Below are positions 8,503 through 18,177 of a stretch of 58,960 nucleotides of DNA, in pieces. How positions within the stretch are numbered: position 1 is the stretch's first letter; each line of letters opens with the position of its first letter. The stretch lies in assembly GCA_900543175.1 (NCBI GenBank), contig UQQO01000002.1, positions 1 to 58,960 on the forward strand, read 5' to 3'. Under the pieces are notes generated by a model. The model saw only the letters and a program-made list of their open reading frames with translations. It had not been told where the DNA came from and ran no database searches. Source of the DNA: an uncultured Fusobacterium sp. (GTDB lineage Bacteria > Fusobacteriota > Fusobacteriia > Fusobacteriales > Fusobacteriaceae). The position numbers and the translations under genes are program-made.

Positions 8503-9474
8503 ATGAAAACAAGTAGAATAGTAGGATTTGTAGAAATGGCTTTTTTAACACTTTTAATATTTCTTTTACAGGTTATGCCTGTTAAAGCTAATGAAACATT
8601 TACCATTGGAATAACTCAATTTGCAGAACATCCAGCTCTTGATGCTGTAAGACAAGGTTTTGAAGATGAACTTAAAGCTCAAGGGGTCGATGCAAATATT
8701 ATCTATAAAAACTCACAGGGAGACACAGGAGTTGCAGGAGTTATAGCACAAAAATTTGTTGCAGATAAAGTTGATCTTATCTTTGGAATAGCAACTATAT
8801 CTGCTCAAACAGCTAAACAAGCTACTGATACTATACCAGTTCTTTTCAGTGCTGTTACTGATCCTGTACACTCTCAATTAGTTAATTCTTTAGAAGATGT
8901 TGGAGGAAACGTTACTGGAACAACTGATGCTAGTCCTATGGATAAACAATTAGCATTATTTAAACAATTAGATCCTGAAATTAAAAAAGTTGGTATTATT
9001 TACAATACAAGTGAATCTAATTCAGAAATTCAAGTGGCACAAGCTAAAGAGATTGCTAAAAACTTAGATTTAGAGATTATAGCAGTTGGAGTAAATAATA
9101 TAAATGATATTCCTCAAGCTATTAACTCTCTTGCATCTAAAGCTGATGCTCTATATGCTGTAACAGATAACATTGTTGCTTCTGCAGCCGGACTTATAGC
9201 TAAATCAACTATTGAAAGAGGATTGATCTCTATAGCTGCTGAAGAGGGTCCTGTAAAAGGTAGACTTCTTATGACTGATGGACTTAGCTACTATGAATTA
9301 GGAAAACAAACTGGTGCTATGGCTAAAAAAATTCTTGTTGATAAAGTCAGCCCTAAAGATCTTCCAGTTGAAAGCTTAAAAAATACAACTAAAATTGTCA
9401 ATGAAAATACAATGAAAAAATTAAAATTAGAAAAAACTAATCCAGCTTTTGAAGGAGCTATATTTATAAAATAA
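8503..9474 (+). CDS. trpX: ABC transporter substrate-binding protein (TrpX-like, ABC_sub_bind family)
   Basis: This 323-residue protein has an N-terminal hydrophobic signal ending near KANET (about residue 30), then a two-lobed binding fold. The FTIGITQFAEHPALD start of the mature part, the IPVLFSAVTDPV motif and the GVIYNTSESNS motif are typical of the PF04392 family, which includes TrpX tryptophan importers. The ribosome site is AGGGAGG. It is the first gene of a three-gene operon with permease and ATPase. Tryptophan, or another aromatic amino acid, is the likely ligand from family and leader, but this is inference. Codons 4-11 contain UAG-rich sequence matching the leader. Confidence 0.85.
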   Translation: MKTSRIVGFVEMAFLTLLIFLLQVMPVKANETFTIGITQFAEHPALDAVRQGFEDELKAQGVDANIIYKNSQGDTGVAGVIAQKFVADKVDLIFGIATISAQTAKQATDTIPVLFSAVTDPVHSQLVNSLEDVGGNVTGTTDASPMDKQLALFKQLDPEIKKVGIIYNTSESNSEIQVAQAKEIAKNLDLEIIAVGVNNINDIPQAINSLASKADALYAVTDNIVASAAGLIAKSTIERGLISIAAEEGPVKGRLLMTDGLSYYELGKQTGAMAKKILVDKVSPKDLPVESLKNTTKIVNENTMKKLKLEKTNPAFEGAIFIK

Positions 9475-9490
9475 TCAAAGGGGTACTTAT

Positions 9491-10348
9491 ATGAATTCAC
9501 TTATTACTATATCACTAGAACAGGGACTTATATTTGCAGTTCTTGCAATAGGAGTATTTATTACATATAAAATATTAGATTTTCCAGATATGTCTGTTGA
9601 AGGAACTTTCCCTTTAGGAGCATTTATCTTTGCAAAATTTATAACAAATGGATTTAATCCTATTACAAGTACAATATTTGCTTTTATCTTTGGTTCTCTA
9701 GCAGGAATTATCACATACTTTCTTCATATTAAGATGAAGATGGCATCTCTTCTTGCTGGAATACTTACAATGACTATTCTTTATTCTGTAAATTTAAGAA
9801 TAAACTCAAAAGCAAATATTCCACTATATAATAATAGTTCTATTTTTGATTATGGTAATAAAATTGTTGTTTTAATAGTTATAGTACTTATAATAAAAAT
9901 TCTTATGGATCTTTTTTTAAAAACAGAGATTGGATACCTTCTTATAGCCACTGGAGATAATGAAACTTTAGTAAAATCTTTAGGTGTCAGCTGTGATAAA
10001 TTTAAACTTTTAGGTCTTGTTTTATCAAATGGTATTGTAGCTATAAGTGGTGCTTTAATGGCTCAATCTCAAGGGTTTTCAGATATAAATATGGGAACTT
10101 CAATTATTGTATCTGCTCTTGCTTCAATAATAATTGGAGATACAATTTTAAAGAGATCTACTAAAATAAAAGGGACTACTAGAGCTATCTTAGGAGCTAT
10201 AAGCTATAAATTAATTGGTGGATTTGCAATAGATTTAGGTTTTGCTCCTACTGATTTAAAGGCTATTAGTGCTGCAATTGTTATTATTTTTATTGGATAT
10301 AATAATATGTCACTTTTCAATTTTAAAAGAAATATTAAAGAGAGGTAA
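9491..10348 (+). CDS. trpY: ABC transporter permease (TrpY-like)
   Basis: This 285-residue integral membrane protein has eight or nine hydrophobic segments. It contains the FPDMSVEGTFPLGA segment and the ATGDNETLVKSLGV coupling-helix region that mark the BPD_transp_2-type permeases partnered with PF04392 binding proteins. It follows the binding-protein gene by 16 bases and precedes the ATPase gene by five. It forms the membrane channel of the importer, presumably as a homodimer. Confidence 0.85.
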   Translation: MNSLITISLEQGLIFAVLAIGVFITYKILDFPDMSVEGTFPLGAFIFAKFITNGFNPITSTIFAFIFGSLAGIITYFLHIKMKMASLLAGILTMTILYSVNLRINSKANIPLYNNSSIFDYGNKIVVLIVIVLIIKILMDLFLKTEIGYLLIATGDNETLVKSLGVSCDKFKLLGLVLSNGIVAISGALMAQSQGFSDINMGTSIIVSALASIIIGDTILKRSTKIKGTTRAILGAISYKLIGGFAIDLGFAPTDLKAISAAIVIIFIGYNNMSLFNFKRNIKER

Positions 10349-10353
10349 TAACT

Positions 10354-11115
10354 ATGTTAACTATAAAAAATCTTAGTAAAAGTTTTAATGAAGGTACAGA
10401 AAATGAGGTAAATATTTTCAATAATTTTAATCTTGAGGTAGAGGAAAGTGAATTTGTAGCTGTTCTTGGTTCAAATGGTTGTGGAAAAAGTACTCTTTTC
10501 AATCTTATTAGTGGGTCTCTAAAAGAAAATAGTGGAAGTATAACTTTAAGTGGAAAGAATATAAGTTCTTTAAAAGAGGAAGAGAGAGCTCTTAAAATTG
10601 GAAAAGTTCATCAAGATCCCTCAAAGGGAGTTTCTCCATCATTGACAATTTTAGAAAACCTTTCTTTAGCTATGAAAAAAAGTGAAAAATTCTCTTTAAG
10701 ATCTCTAATAAGAAAAGATAATATTGAGAAATTTAAGGATATTTTAAAAGAACTTGATTTAGGACTTGAAAATAAACTTAATACTCAAGTTAAATTTCTT
10801 TCTGGTGGTCAAAGACAAGCTCTTTCTCTTATTATGGCAACATTGAAAAAACCTGAGCTTCTTCTTTTAGATGAGCATACAGCAGCATTAGATCCTAAGA
10901 CTTCTAAAATGATAATGGAAAAAACTAAACAGCTTATTGATAAACAAAATATAACTGCTATGATGATCTCTCATAATTTAAAAGATGCTATAAAATACTC
11001 TGATAGAATTATTATGCTTGATAAGGGTAGAGTTATTCTTGATGTTAAGAGTAAAAATATAACTGAGGGAGAACTTTCTAAAATCTACACTTCTAAAATG
11101 GAAAAAGCTAGCTAA
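10354..11115 (+). CDS. trpZ: ABC transporter ATP-binding protein (TrpZ-like)
   Basis: This 253-residue ATPase has Walker A GSNGCGKST (near 39-47), Q-loop VHQDP, signature LSGGQRQAL, Walker B LLLLDEHTAALD and an H-loop in MISHNL. It energises the importer formed with the two preceding genes. A likely terminator follows (11129-11164) and it is the last gene of the operon. Confidence 0.88.
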   Translation: MLTIKNLSKSFNEGTENEVNIFNNFNLEVEESEFVAVLGSNGCGKSTLFNLISGSLKENSGSITLSGKNISSLKEEERALKIGKVHQDPSKGVSPSLTILENLSLAMKKSEKFSLRSLIRKDNIEKFKDILKELDLGLENKLNTQVKFLSGGQRQALSLIMATLKKPELLLLDEHTAALDPKTSKMIMEKTKQLIDKQNITAMMISHNLKDAIKYSDRIIMLDKGRVILDVKSKNITEGELSKIYTSKMEKAS

Positions 11116-11128
11116 ATATAAAACCAAA

Positions 11129-11164
11129 ACAGAGGTATTACTGAAATTCCAGCAATACCTCTGT
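11129..11164. terminator. Bidirectional terminator between converging operons
   Basis: Two 15-base arms (starting ACAGAGGTATT) pair with one G-U and a six-base loop. The minus-strand side has the better T-rich tail (TTTTGGTTTTA), serving the beta-glucosidase operon. It also separates the plus-strand ABC operon. Confidence 0.75.
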
Positions 11165-11205
11165 TCTATATTATTACCCTTAACCCATATCTTTAAAATC
11201 TTATT

Positions 11206-12663
<1,458 letters not shown>

Positions 12664-12690
12664 TTATTTTTTATTTTAATTTTTATAATT

Positions 12691-14073
12691 TTATTTTTCT
12701 TTTGGATCATCAAATCCAATAACTAGAACAAGAATCATAGGAACAACTATTGCAAGAACAGATCCTATTACCATTCCTATAAATCCTTTAGTATCATTAG
12801 GATTTATTGCATTTACTATTGTTAAAATTCCAGGAAGTCCTGCATAAGCATAGTAAACTGTATTGAAGAAACTCATTACTGCTGCTGATATAGCTCCACC
12901 TACACAAGCACAAATAAACGGTTTTTTCAAACGAAGTGTAACTCCATAAAGTGTTGGTTCTGTAATCCCAAATATTCCTGTAACACTTGCTGAAAGTGCA
13001 ACTTTTTTAAGTTCACTATTTTTTGATTTAATAAAGCAACCAATTGCCGCTCCTATTTGAGCTATAACTGCTAAAGTTTGGAATGCTTGGAAAGCATCAT
13101 AACCATATATACTGAAGTTTGCCATAACCATTGGTGTTATTCCCCAGTGAACTCCAAATATTACAAATACCTCCCAAAGTCCACCTATTAAAATTCCTCC
13201 TAAAAGAGGTGCTTTTTCCATCAATAGATTAAATCCAACTGCAACTGCTTCAGCTCCACCATTTGTAAGTGGTCCAATAATTAAAATTGTAAGTGGAACC
13301 ATAATTACCATACAGATAAATGGAACTAAAAGAGCTTTCATTATCTCTGGAATTCTCTTAGATAGAAAGTGTTCTAAGTAAGAAAGAACTAATACAAGAA
13401 ATAATGGTGGAAGAACAGATGAACCATAAGTTACTCCTGAAAGATTAAAGAAAAGAAAGTTTACTACTTCTCCTTCTGTAATTCTCTTTGCAATCTCAAC
13501 CCAAGTTGGATTTATAAGAGCTGCACAACATGTTACTGCTATAAATGTATTACATTTAAAATGTTTTGATGCAGTTATTCCTATTAATATTGGTAAAAAT
13601 GCAAATGGTGTCCAAGAAATAAGACTTAAAATTTCATATGTTCCTGTTGTTGCAAATTGTGGCCAAAATAGATTAATTAAAATCAATATTCCTTGTAATA
13701 TTCCTGCTGCTGCAAGTATATAGATAAAAGGTGCAAATACAGCTGACATTGTTGCTATTATTCTATTTAACAGAGGTTGTTTTGTCTCTACCTCTTCTTC
13801 TGACATAGCTTCAAGATTAAGATTTTTCATAACATTCTCATAAACTTCTCCAACATGAGTTCCTATAACTACTTGGAATTGTCCTGAATTTTCTACAACA
13901 GTTATAACTCCTGTAAGTTCTTGAACTTTTTCCTTTGCTCCCTCTGGAGTCTCTTTTAAAACTAAACGAAGTCTTGTTGCACAACGAGTAGCATTTACTA
14001 TATTTTCTTTTCCTCCTACTTCACGAATAATATCTTTTGCAAGTTTTGGATAATCTCTTTTTATTTGAGCCAT
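12691..14073 (-). CDS. bglP: PTS beta-glucoside-type transporter, EIIBC
   Basis: This 460-residue membrane permease imports and phosphorylates a beta-glucoside. The N-terminal EIIB domain has the phosphocysteine in NATRCATRLRL (about residue 31). The EIIC domain (about 110-455) has roughly ten membrane segments and the GITEPTLYG motif of the glucose superfamily. No EIIA domain is fused, so a separate EIIA must serve it. A regulator gene of the RpiR family lies just upstream, and an inverted repeat overlaps the likely promoter. Confidence 0.92.
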   Translation of the reverse strand: MAQIKRDYPKLAKDIIREVGGKENIVNATRCATRLRLVLKETPEGAKEKVQELTGVITVVENSGQFQVVIGTHVGEVYENVMKNLNLEAMSEEEVETKQPLLNRIIATMSAVFAPFIYILAAAGILQGILILINLFWPQFATTGTYEILSLISWTPFAFLPILIGITASKHFKCNTFIAVTCCAALINPTWVEIAKRITEGEVVNFLFFNLSGVTYGSSVLPPLFLVLVLSYLEHFLSKRIPEIMKALLVPFICMVIMVPLTILIIGPLTNGGAEAVAVGFNLLMEKAPLLGGILIGGLWEVFVIFGVHWGITPMVMANFSIYGYDAFQAFQTLAVIAQIGAAIGCFIKSKNSELKKVALSASVTGIFGITEPTLYGVTLRLKKPFICACVGGAISAAVMSFFNTVYYAYAGLPGILTIVNAINPNDTKGFIGMVIGSVLAIVVPMILVLVIGFDDPKEK

Positions 14074-14121
14074 TTTTTACCTCCATATTTTTACTTGAAC
14101 TGTTTTATTATTTATAAATCA

Positions 14122-14151
14122 ACTATAGCATAATTTATTTCGTTTTAAAAC
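14122..14151 (-). promoter_or_regulatory. Putative bglP promoter with overlapping operator-like palindrome
   Basis: On the minus strand TTTAAA (14144-14149) and TATAGT (14122-14127) are 16 bases apart. The -35 lies inside GTTTTAAAAC (14142-14151), flanked by GAAAT/CGAAAT-like arms. Such a palindrome over the -35 would suit repression by the RpiR-family protein encoded next door. Further GTTTC/GAAAC repeats fill 14167-14245. Confidence 0.4.
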
Positions 14152-14242
14152 ATTTCACAAGAAAACAGTTTCATCATTTCAAAAAAACTTAAACTTTTAT
14201 CTATTTTTTTGTTTCATTGTTTCAAAAAACAAAAAAAGAAAC

Positions 14243-14268
14243 AGAAATCTTTCAAAATCTCCATTTCT
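14243..14268 (-). terminator. Possible terminator of the rpiR-family gene
   Basis: AGAAAT and ATTTCT arms pair across a 14-base loop. On the minus strand they are followed by GTTTCTTTTTTT. The stem is short and A/T rich, so this is a weak call. Confidence 0.4.
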
Positions 14269-14280
14269 TTTTAACTTTTT

Positions 14281-15159
14281 TTACTTTGTATATCCCAAAT
14301 CAATTTTTTTCAAAAGACCCCAAAGAGCTTTTTCTCCTATCTTATCATAAACCTTATTTAGCTTTATATTTTTCTCATACTCCATTGAAAACTCTATTCC
14401 CCATAAAATATCTAAAATATATTTTACTGAACTGTAAAAAGCGGGAAACAAAAACTCTTGAAAAGTTTTAGGAGCTGAAGCAAAGAGATAATCATCTGCT
14501 AATTCTGTAAGAGTACTATTCTTATTAGCAGTTATTACTAAAATCTTAGTTTTTCTCTCTTTTAAAATCTTTGCAATTTCAACAAGACGTCCATTTTCTC
14601 CAGTATGACTTATAAAAATTGCAAAATGCTTTTCATCACTCATAAGGGCATTTATAGCCTGCATATTTGTAGCTGTATAGGTATTTGTCTTTTTCCTAGC
14701 ATGGAAGTATTGACTACACCCATATTGTGTAAGATAATAATTTAAATCAAAGGCATAAAAATCAACTATTTCAGCATTATGAATATCCTTTGTTATTTTC
14801 TTTAATTTCTCAAAACTTAATGACTCTGAAGTTTCTTCAATAGCTCTTTTTTGAATCTCTGTAACCTTTCTTACAATAGTTACAACATTTTCAGTAGCAA
14901 CTAATTCTATATTTTCATTGTTTTTTCCTGTTGAAAATTTCAATTCACTCATAAACTTAAATCTAAATTCAGGATATCCCTTATACCCTAATTTTTTACA
15001 GAACCTTGTTACAGATGCTGCACTGGTAAAAGTAGCCTTTCCTAACTCTCTTGCAGACATTTTTTCTATATCCTCAGGATGTTCTAATATATAGTTTTTT
15101 ATATCTATTTCACTTGAAGTTCCATCAGTAAAATTTTTAAGTTCCTTTAAAATTATCAT
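14281..15159 (-). CDS. RpiR-family transcriptional regulator
   Basis: This 292-residue regulator has an N-terminal helix-turn-helix of the RpiR/HTH_6 type (the FTSAASVTRFCKKLGYKGYP region, about 44-63) and a C-terminal SIS sugar-phosphate-binding domain (AIFISHTGENGRLVEIAKIL, about 182-201). The family senses phosphorylated sugars. It sits directly upstream of and in the same direction as the PTS and phospho-beta-glucosidase genes, so it most likely controls them. Repressor versus activator cannot be decided here. Confidence 0.87.
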   Translation of the reverse strand: MIILKELKNFTDGTSSEIDIKNYILEHPEDIEKMSARELGKATFTSAASVTRFCKKLGYKGYPEFRFKFMSELKFSTGKNNENIELVATENVVTIVRKVTEIQKRAIEETSESLSFEKLKKITKDIHNAEIVDFYAFDLNYYLTQYGCSQYFHARKKTNTYTATNMQAINALMSDEKHFAIFISHTGENGRLVEIAKILKERKTKILVITANKNSTLTELADDYLFASAPKTFQEFLFPAFYSSVKYILDILWGIEFSMEYEKNIKLNKVYDKIGEKALWGLLKKIDLGYTK

Positions 15160-15277
15160 CTTTTTACCTGCCTTTTGCTTTTTTATATTTTATCATAAAT
15201 CTAGCAAAATGAAAAAGAGGAAAATTATAAATAAAAAGTTTTCATTCTTATTCATAAATTTCCCCGATTTTTACTCT

Positions 15278-15697
15278 CTATTTTTTTCTTTTTACTTCTG
15301 AAATATAGATCTTTGAATTCATTTTTTTAGCAAGAGTTAGCACCTTTTCACTATTTTCTTTTGATAGAATAAATCTTCTTCCTATCATACCCTTTCCAAA
15401 ATGTAATTCTACATTTGGTTTTGAAGTAATTGAATCAGTATGAATATTCTCTATCTCATTCCAACTCCATCTATTATGAAATTGAGCCCCACAAATAGTA
15501 TAGAGAATATCTACTCCCTCTTGTGAAATTATATGTTTTCTATTTGAAAAAGTTGCAAAAATCATAATAACTCCAAAAGGTAAATAAAATAGATTATGAT
15601 TTATAATCGAGCTATAAATAGTATAGATAGCAAATATTATAACTGCAACTTTTACCCATAATTTTCGTTCTGGCATAATTCCATAATATTTCATCAT
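15278..15697 (-). CDS. Small membrane protein with PH-like C-terminal domain
   Basis: This 139-residue protein has two hydrophobic segments (about 15-30 and 34-48) followed by a soluble domain with an SWNEIENI motif. The two-helix plus beta-rich layout resembles bacterial PH-domain (YdbT/bPH-like) proteins. It lies 28 bases behind the NhaC antiporter gene on the same strand and is probably co-transcribed with it. The function is unknown. Confidence 0.6.
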   Translation of the reverse strand: MMKYYGIMPERKLWVKVAVIIFAIYTIYSSIINHNLFYLPFGVIMIFATFSNRKHIISQEGVDILYTICGAQFHNRWSWNEIENIHTDSITSKPNVELHFGKGMIGRRFILSKENSEKVLTLAKKMNSKIYISEVKRKK

Positions 15698-15724
15698 ATT
15701 TCCTCTCTTTAAAATATTAATATC

Positions 15725-17242
15725 TTATAATGCTTTAGCTCCTTCAGAATTTCTTATTCTAGCAAGAGCTTTCATAGCTTTTTCATAAGCTTTCTCTGGT
15801 GCTTGAGCAGGTCCACGACCTTTCTTTAATTTACCAAAAACATTTGTTCTTGATCCATCAGCATATAGAATATTTCCACCCCAACTTAAAGTAACAATAG
15901 CATAGATAGGGTTTATTATATTCATAAAACAATATGGTAGGTATGCAAGTGTTGGAACTCCAAGTACTGCTGCATGATATGCTCCACATGATGACCATGG
16001 AACAAGTGGTGACCATAAAGTTCCTCCATCTTCAAGAGTTCTTGAAAGCATATTTCTACCAAGTCCCATCTCATCATAATTATCTTTATACATTGATGCT
16101 GGAATTATCAATCCTAAGTATTGGTCACACATAGTTGTAATACAGAATACTCCTGTTGCAAGTGTTACAAGAACTAATTGGAATGGAGTTTTTACTTTCT
16201 TTATTAATCCACCAAGTAATGACTCTACTGAACCTATTTTTTGAAGTATTCCTCCAAATGCAACAGCAACAATTACAAGGTTGTTAGTCCAAAGCATGCT
16301 ATCCATTCCACCTCTATTTACAAGCTTATAAAATAGAGCATTACTAGATTCAGCTTCATATCCATAGTGAAGTATCTTGATACAATCAGCCATTCCAGTT
16401 CCTTGGAATATCATAGCAAATACACATCCAAGTAATGAAAGTAGTACTACTGAAGGAATAGCTGGCATTTTTATTACTGCTACAACTACTATCAATAAAA
16501 TAGGTATAAGTAAAATTGGACTCATATATGTATAATGATCTAGTATTGCACTTGATAATTCAGTTGCTAATGTAGGATCATATGTTCCAACTTTTGAAAG
16601 CGAGAAGAATGTATATAAAAGTACAGCTATAACTAAACTAGGAAAAGTTGTAGTTACCATAGCAGCCACATGATCAAAAAGTCCAGTTTGTGCAGAACCT
16701 GCAGCTAGATTTGTTGAGTCAGAAAGTGGTGAGAATTTATCTCCACAACATGCTCCAGAAAGAATAGCTCCTGCTATAAGTGCTGGATTTAATCCCATTG
16801 TTGTTCCTATTGCCATAAATGCAATTCCAAGTGTTGCTGTTACAGTCCAAGCTGATCCAAGAGCAATTCCCACAACTGCACAAAGAGTTGTTACAAAAGG
16901 AAGAAATATAGCTGGTGTAAGAAGTTTTAATCCATAGTATACAACTGCTGGAATAGTTCCACAAGCTGTAAATGATCCTATTAAACATCCTACAAGAAGA
17001 ATTATAATTATAGCTTCTAAAGATTGGTTAACAGCTTCAAGTCCTGCTGCAAGCATATCTTTATAACTATATCCACACAGTTTTCCAATAATCATAGCAA
17101 CTCCACACGAAAGAGTTACAGGAATATGTGGATCAAGTCCCCAACCTAAAGCATAGTTTGTAATCATTACTGTTAAAAGAAAAACAATTGGAATTATAGC
17201 CTCTACTTTATTAGGCAATCTAACTTTACTACTTTCACTCAT
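15725..17242 (-). CDS. nhaC: NhaC-family Na+/H+ antiporter
   Basis: This 505-residue protein has about twelve hydrophobic segments. It carries the NhaC signature stretch GACCGDKFSPLSDSTNLAAG (about 168-187) and a C-terminal ILEDGGTLWSPLVPW-like segment (LEDGGTLWSPLVPWSSCGAY). It exchanges sodium, or in some relatives an organic ion, for protons. The C-terminal tail ends in charged residues. It lies downstream of a LytS-type histidine kinase and its response regulator on the same strand, which may control it. Confidence 0.9.
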   Translation of the reverse strand: MSESSKVRLPNKVEAIIPIVFLLTVMITNYALGWGLDPHIPVTLSCGVAMIIGKLCGYSYKDMLAAGLEAVNQSLEAIIIILLVGCLIGSFTACGTIPAVVYYGLKLLTPAIFLPFVTTLCAVVGIALGSAWTVTATLGIAFMAIGTTMGLNPALIAGAILSGACCGDKFSPLSDSTNLAAGSAQTGLFDHVAAMVTTTFPSLVIAVLLYTFFSLSKVGTYDPTLATELSSAILDHYTYMSPILLIPILLIVVVAVIKMPAIPSVVLLSLLGCVFAMIFQGTGMADCIKILHYGYEAESSNALFYKLVNRGGMDSMLWTNNLVIVAVAFGGILQKIGSVESLLGGLIKKVKTPFQLVLVTLATGVFCITTMCDQYLGLIIPASMYKDNYDEMGLGRNMLSRTLEDGGTLWSPLVPWSSCGAYHAAVLGVPTLAYLPYCFMNIINPIYAIVTLSWGGNILYADGSRTNVFGKLKKGRGPAQAPEKAYEKAMKALARIRNSEGAKAL

Positions 17243-17364
17243 TAAAAATACCCCCTAAAAATATAATTTATATAATTACATTTTTACTATACCACTTACT
17301 CCGTCAAAGAAGTGTCAATGATTAGAAATATTTTTATTTTTTTCAAACATTTTTTTCTAAATTC

Positions 17365-18177
17365 TTATTCTTTGTATTTATCCATATCTAAAAAAGCATT
17401 AGTTTCACTTCCCCATGAATATTGTGCCATATACTCTCCATGATATAATTTTCTTCCCTCTTCAACATTTTCCAACCATTTAAAATAATCACATTGAATA
17501 CATTGTAAATTTGAAAGTCCAATTTTACCTCTTTCACTATATATTATCTCTCCACATCCTAAATTATTTAAAACATCTTGTAGATCTTTTTTTAGCATTC
17601 TATAATAAGAATCATGCCCATCATCTTCCCATAAATTTGCAATAACCTCTTTTGAACTACATCTTGCTCCCTTTCTATGAACAAGATATGCTAATAGTTC
17701 CTTTGTTTTTTCAAATTTAAATTTTACAGGATTTCCATCTATAAGTACTTCAAAATTTCCAAAACAAGTTATCTGTATTCTTTTTTCCTCTTCTAATGAT
17801 GTAGCTTCAGATACAGAATATCTAAGATTTTCAAGTGCATGATGTATCTGTTCCACATTTGCTGGTTTCATAATATAATCACTAGCATCTAATCTAAATG
17901 CTTCACCCATATAGTTAGAATATCCAGTTACAAAGATAATATTAATCTTAGGATATATTTTTTTAAGTTCATTTGCAAACTCTATTCCATTTAATCCTGG
18001 CATCTGTATATCAATAAAACATACATCAAAAGTTTCTTTAATAAGTTCAAGTGCCTTAATTGGATTACTTACTGTTGTAACATCTGCCCTCTCATCCACT
18101 TCTTTTATTAATGTTGCTAAATATTCTCCTGCAAGTATCTCATCGTCCAATACTAAGTATTTCACGTCTTTTTCCAC
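17365..18177 (-). CDS. Response regulator with REC and SARP/winged-helix output domain
   Basis: This 270-residue regulator has a receiver domain (1-125). Its acidic pocket is LDDE, its phospho-acceptor Asp lies in FIDIQMPGLNG (near 57), and the Thr (VTGYSN) and Lys (IMKPAN) switch residues are present. The C-terminal half (from ITCFGNFEVLIDG, about 148) looks like the winged-helix of SARP/BTAD regulators rather than LytTR. The proposed start is GTG at 18177; a second GTG at 18165 would give MKYLVLDDE and is also plausible. The gene overlaps the 3' end of the kinase gene by 38 bases. Confidence 0.83.
   Translation of the reverse strand: MEKDVKYLVLDDEILAGEYLATLIKEVDERADVTTVSNPIKALELIKETFDVCFIDIQMPGLNGIEFANELKKIYPKINIIFVTGYSNYMGEAFRLDASDYIMKPANVEQIHHALENLRYSVSEATSLEEEKRIQITCFGNFEVLIDGNPVKFKFEKTKELLAYLVHRKGARCSSKEVIANLWEDDGHDSYYRMLKKDLQDVLNNLGCGEIIYSERGKIGLSNLQCIQCDYFKWLENVEEGRKLYHGEYMAQYSWGSETNAFLDMDKYKE

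Noticed and set aside
8311..8530. GTAGAATAGTAG repeats read as a small CRISPR array
   Set aside because: Only three copies, unequal spacing and one inside a coding region. No cas genes are present.
8289..8606. 105-residue minus-strand frame
   Set aside because: It runs antisense through the leader and the start of trpX, with no ribosome site.
16737..16988. 83-residue minus-strand frame inside nhaC
   Set aside because: It is an alternative frame of the NhaC gene with an Asn/Ser/Cys-rich product of no protein-like pattern.
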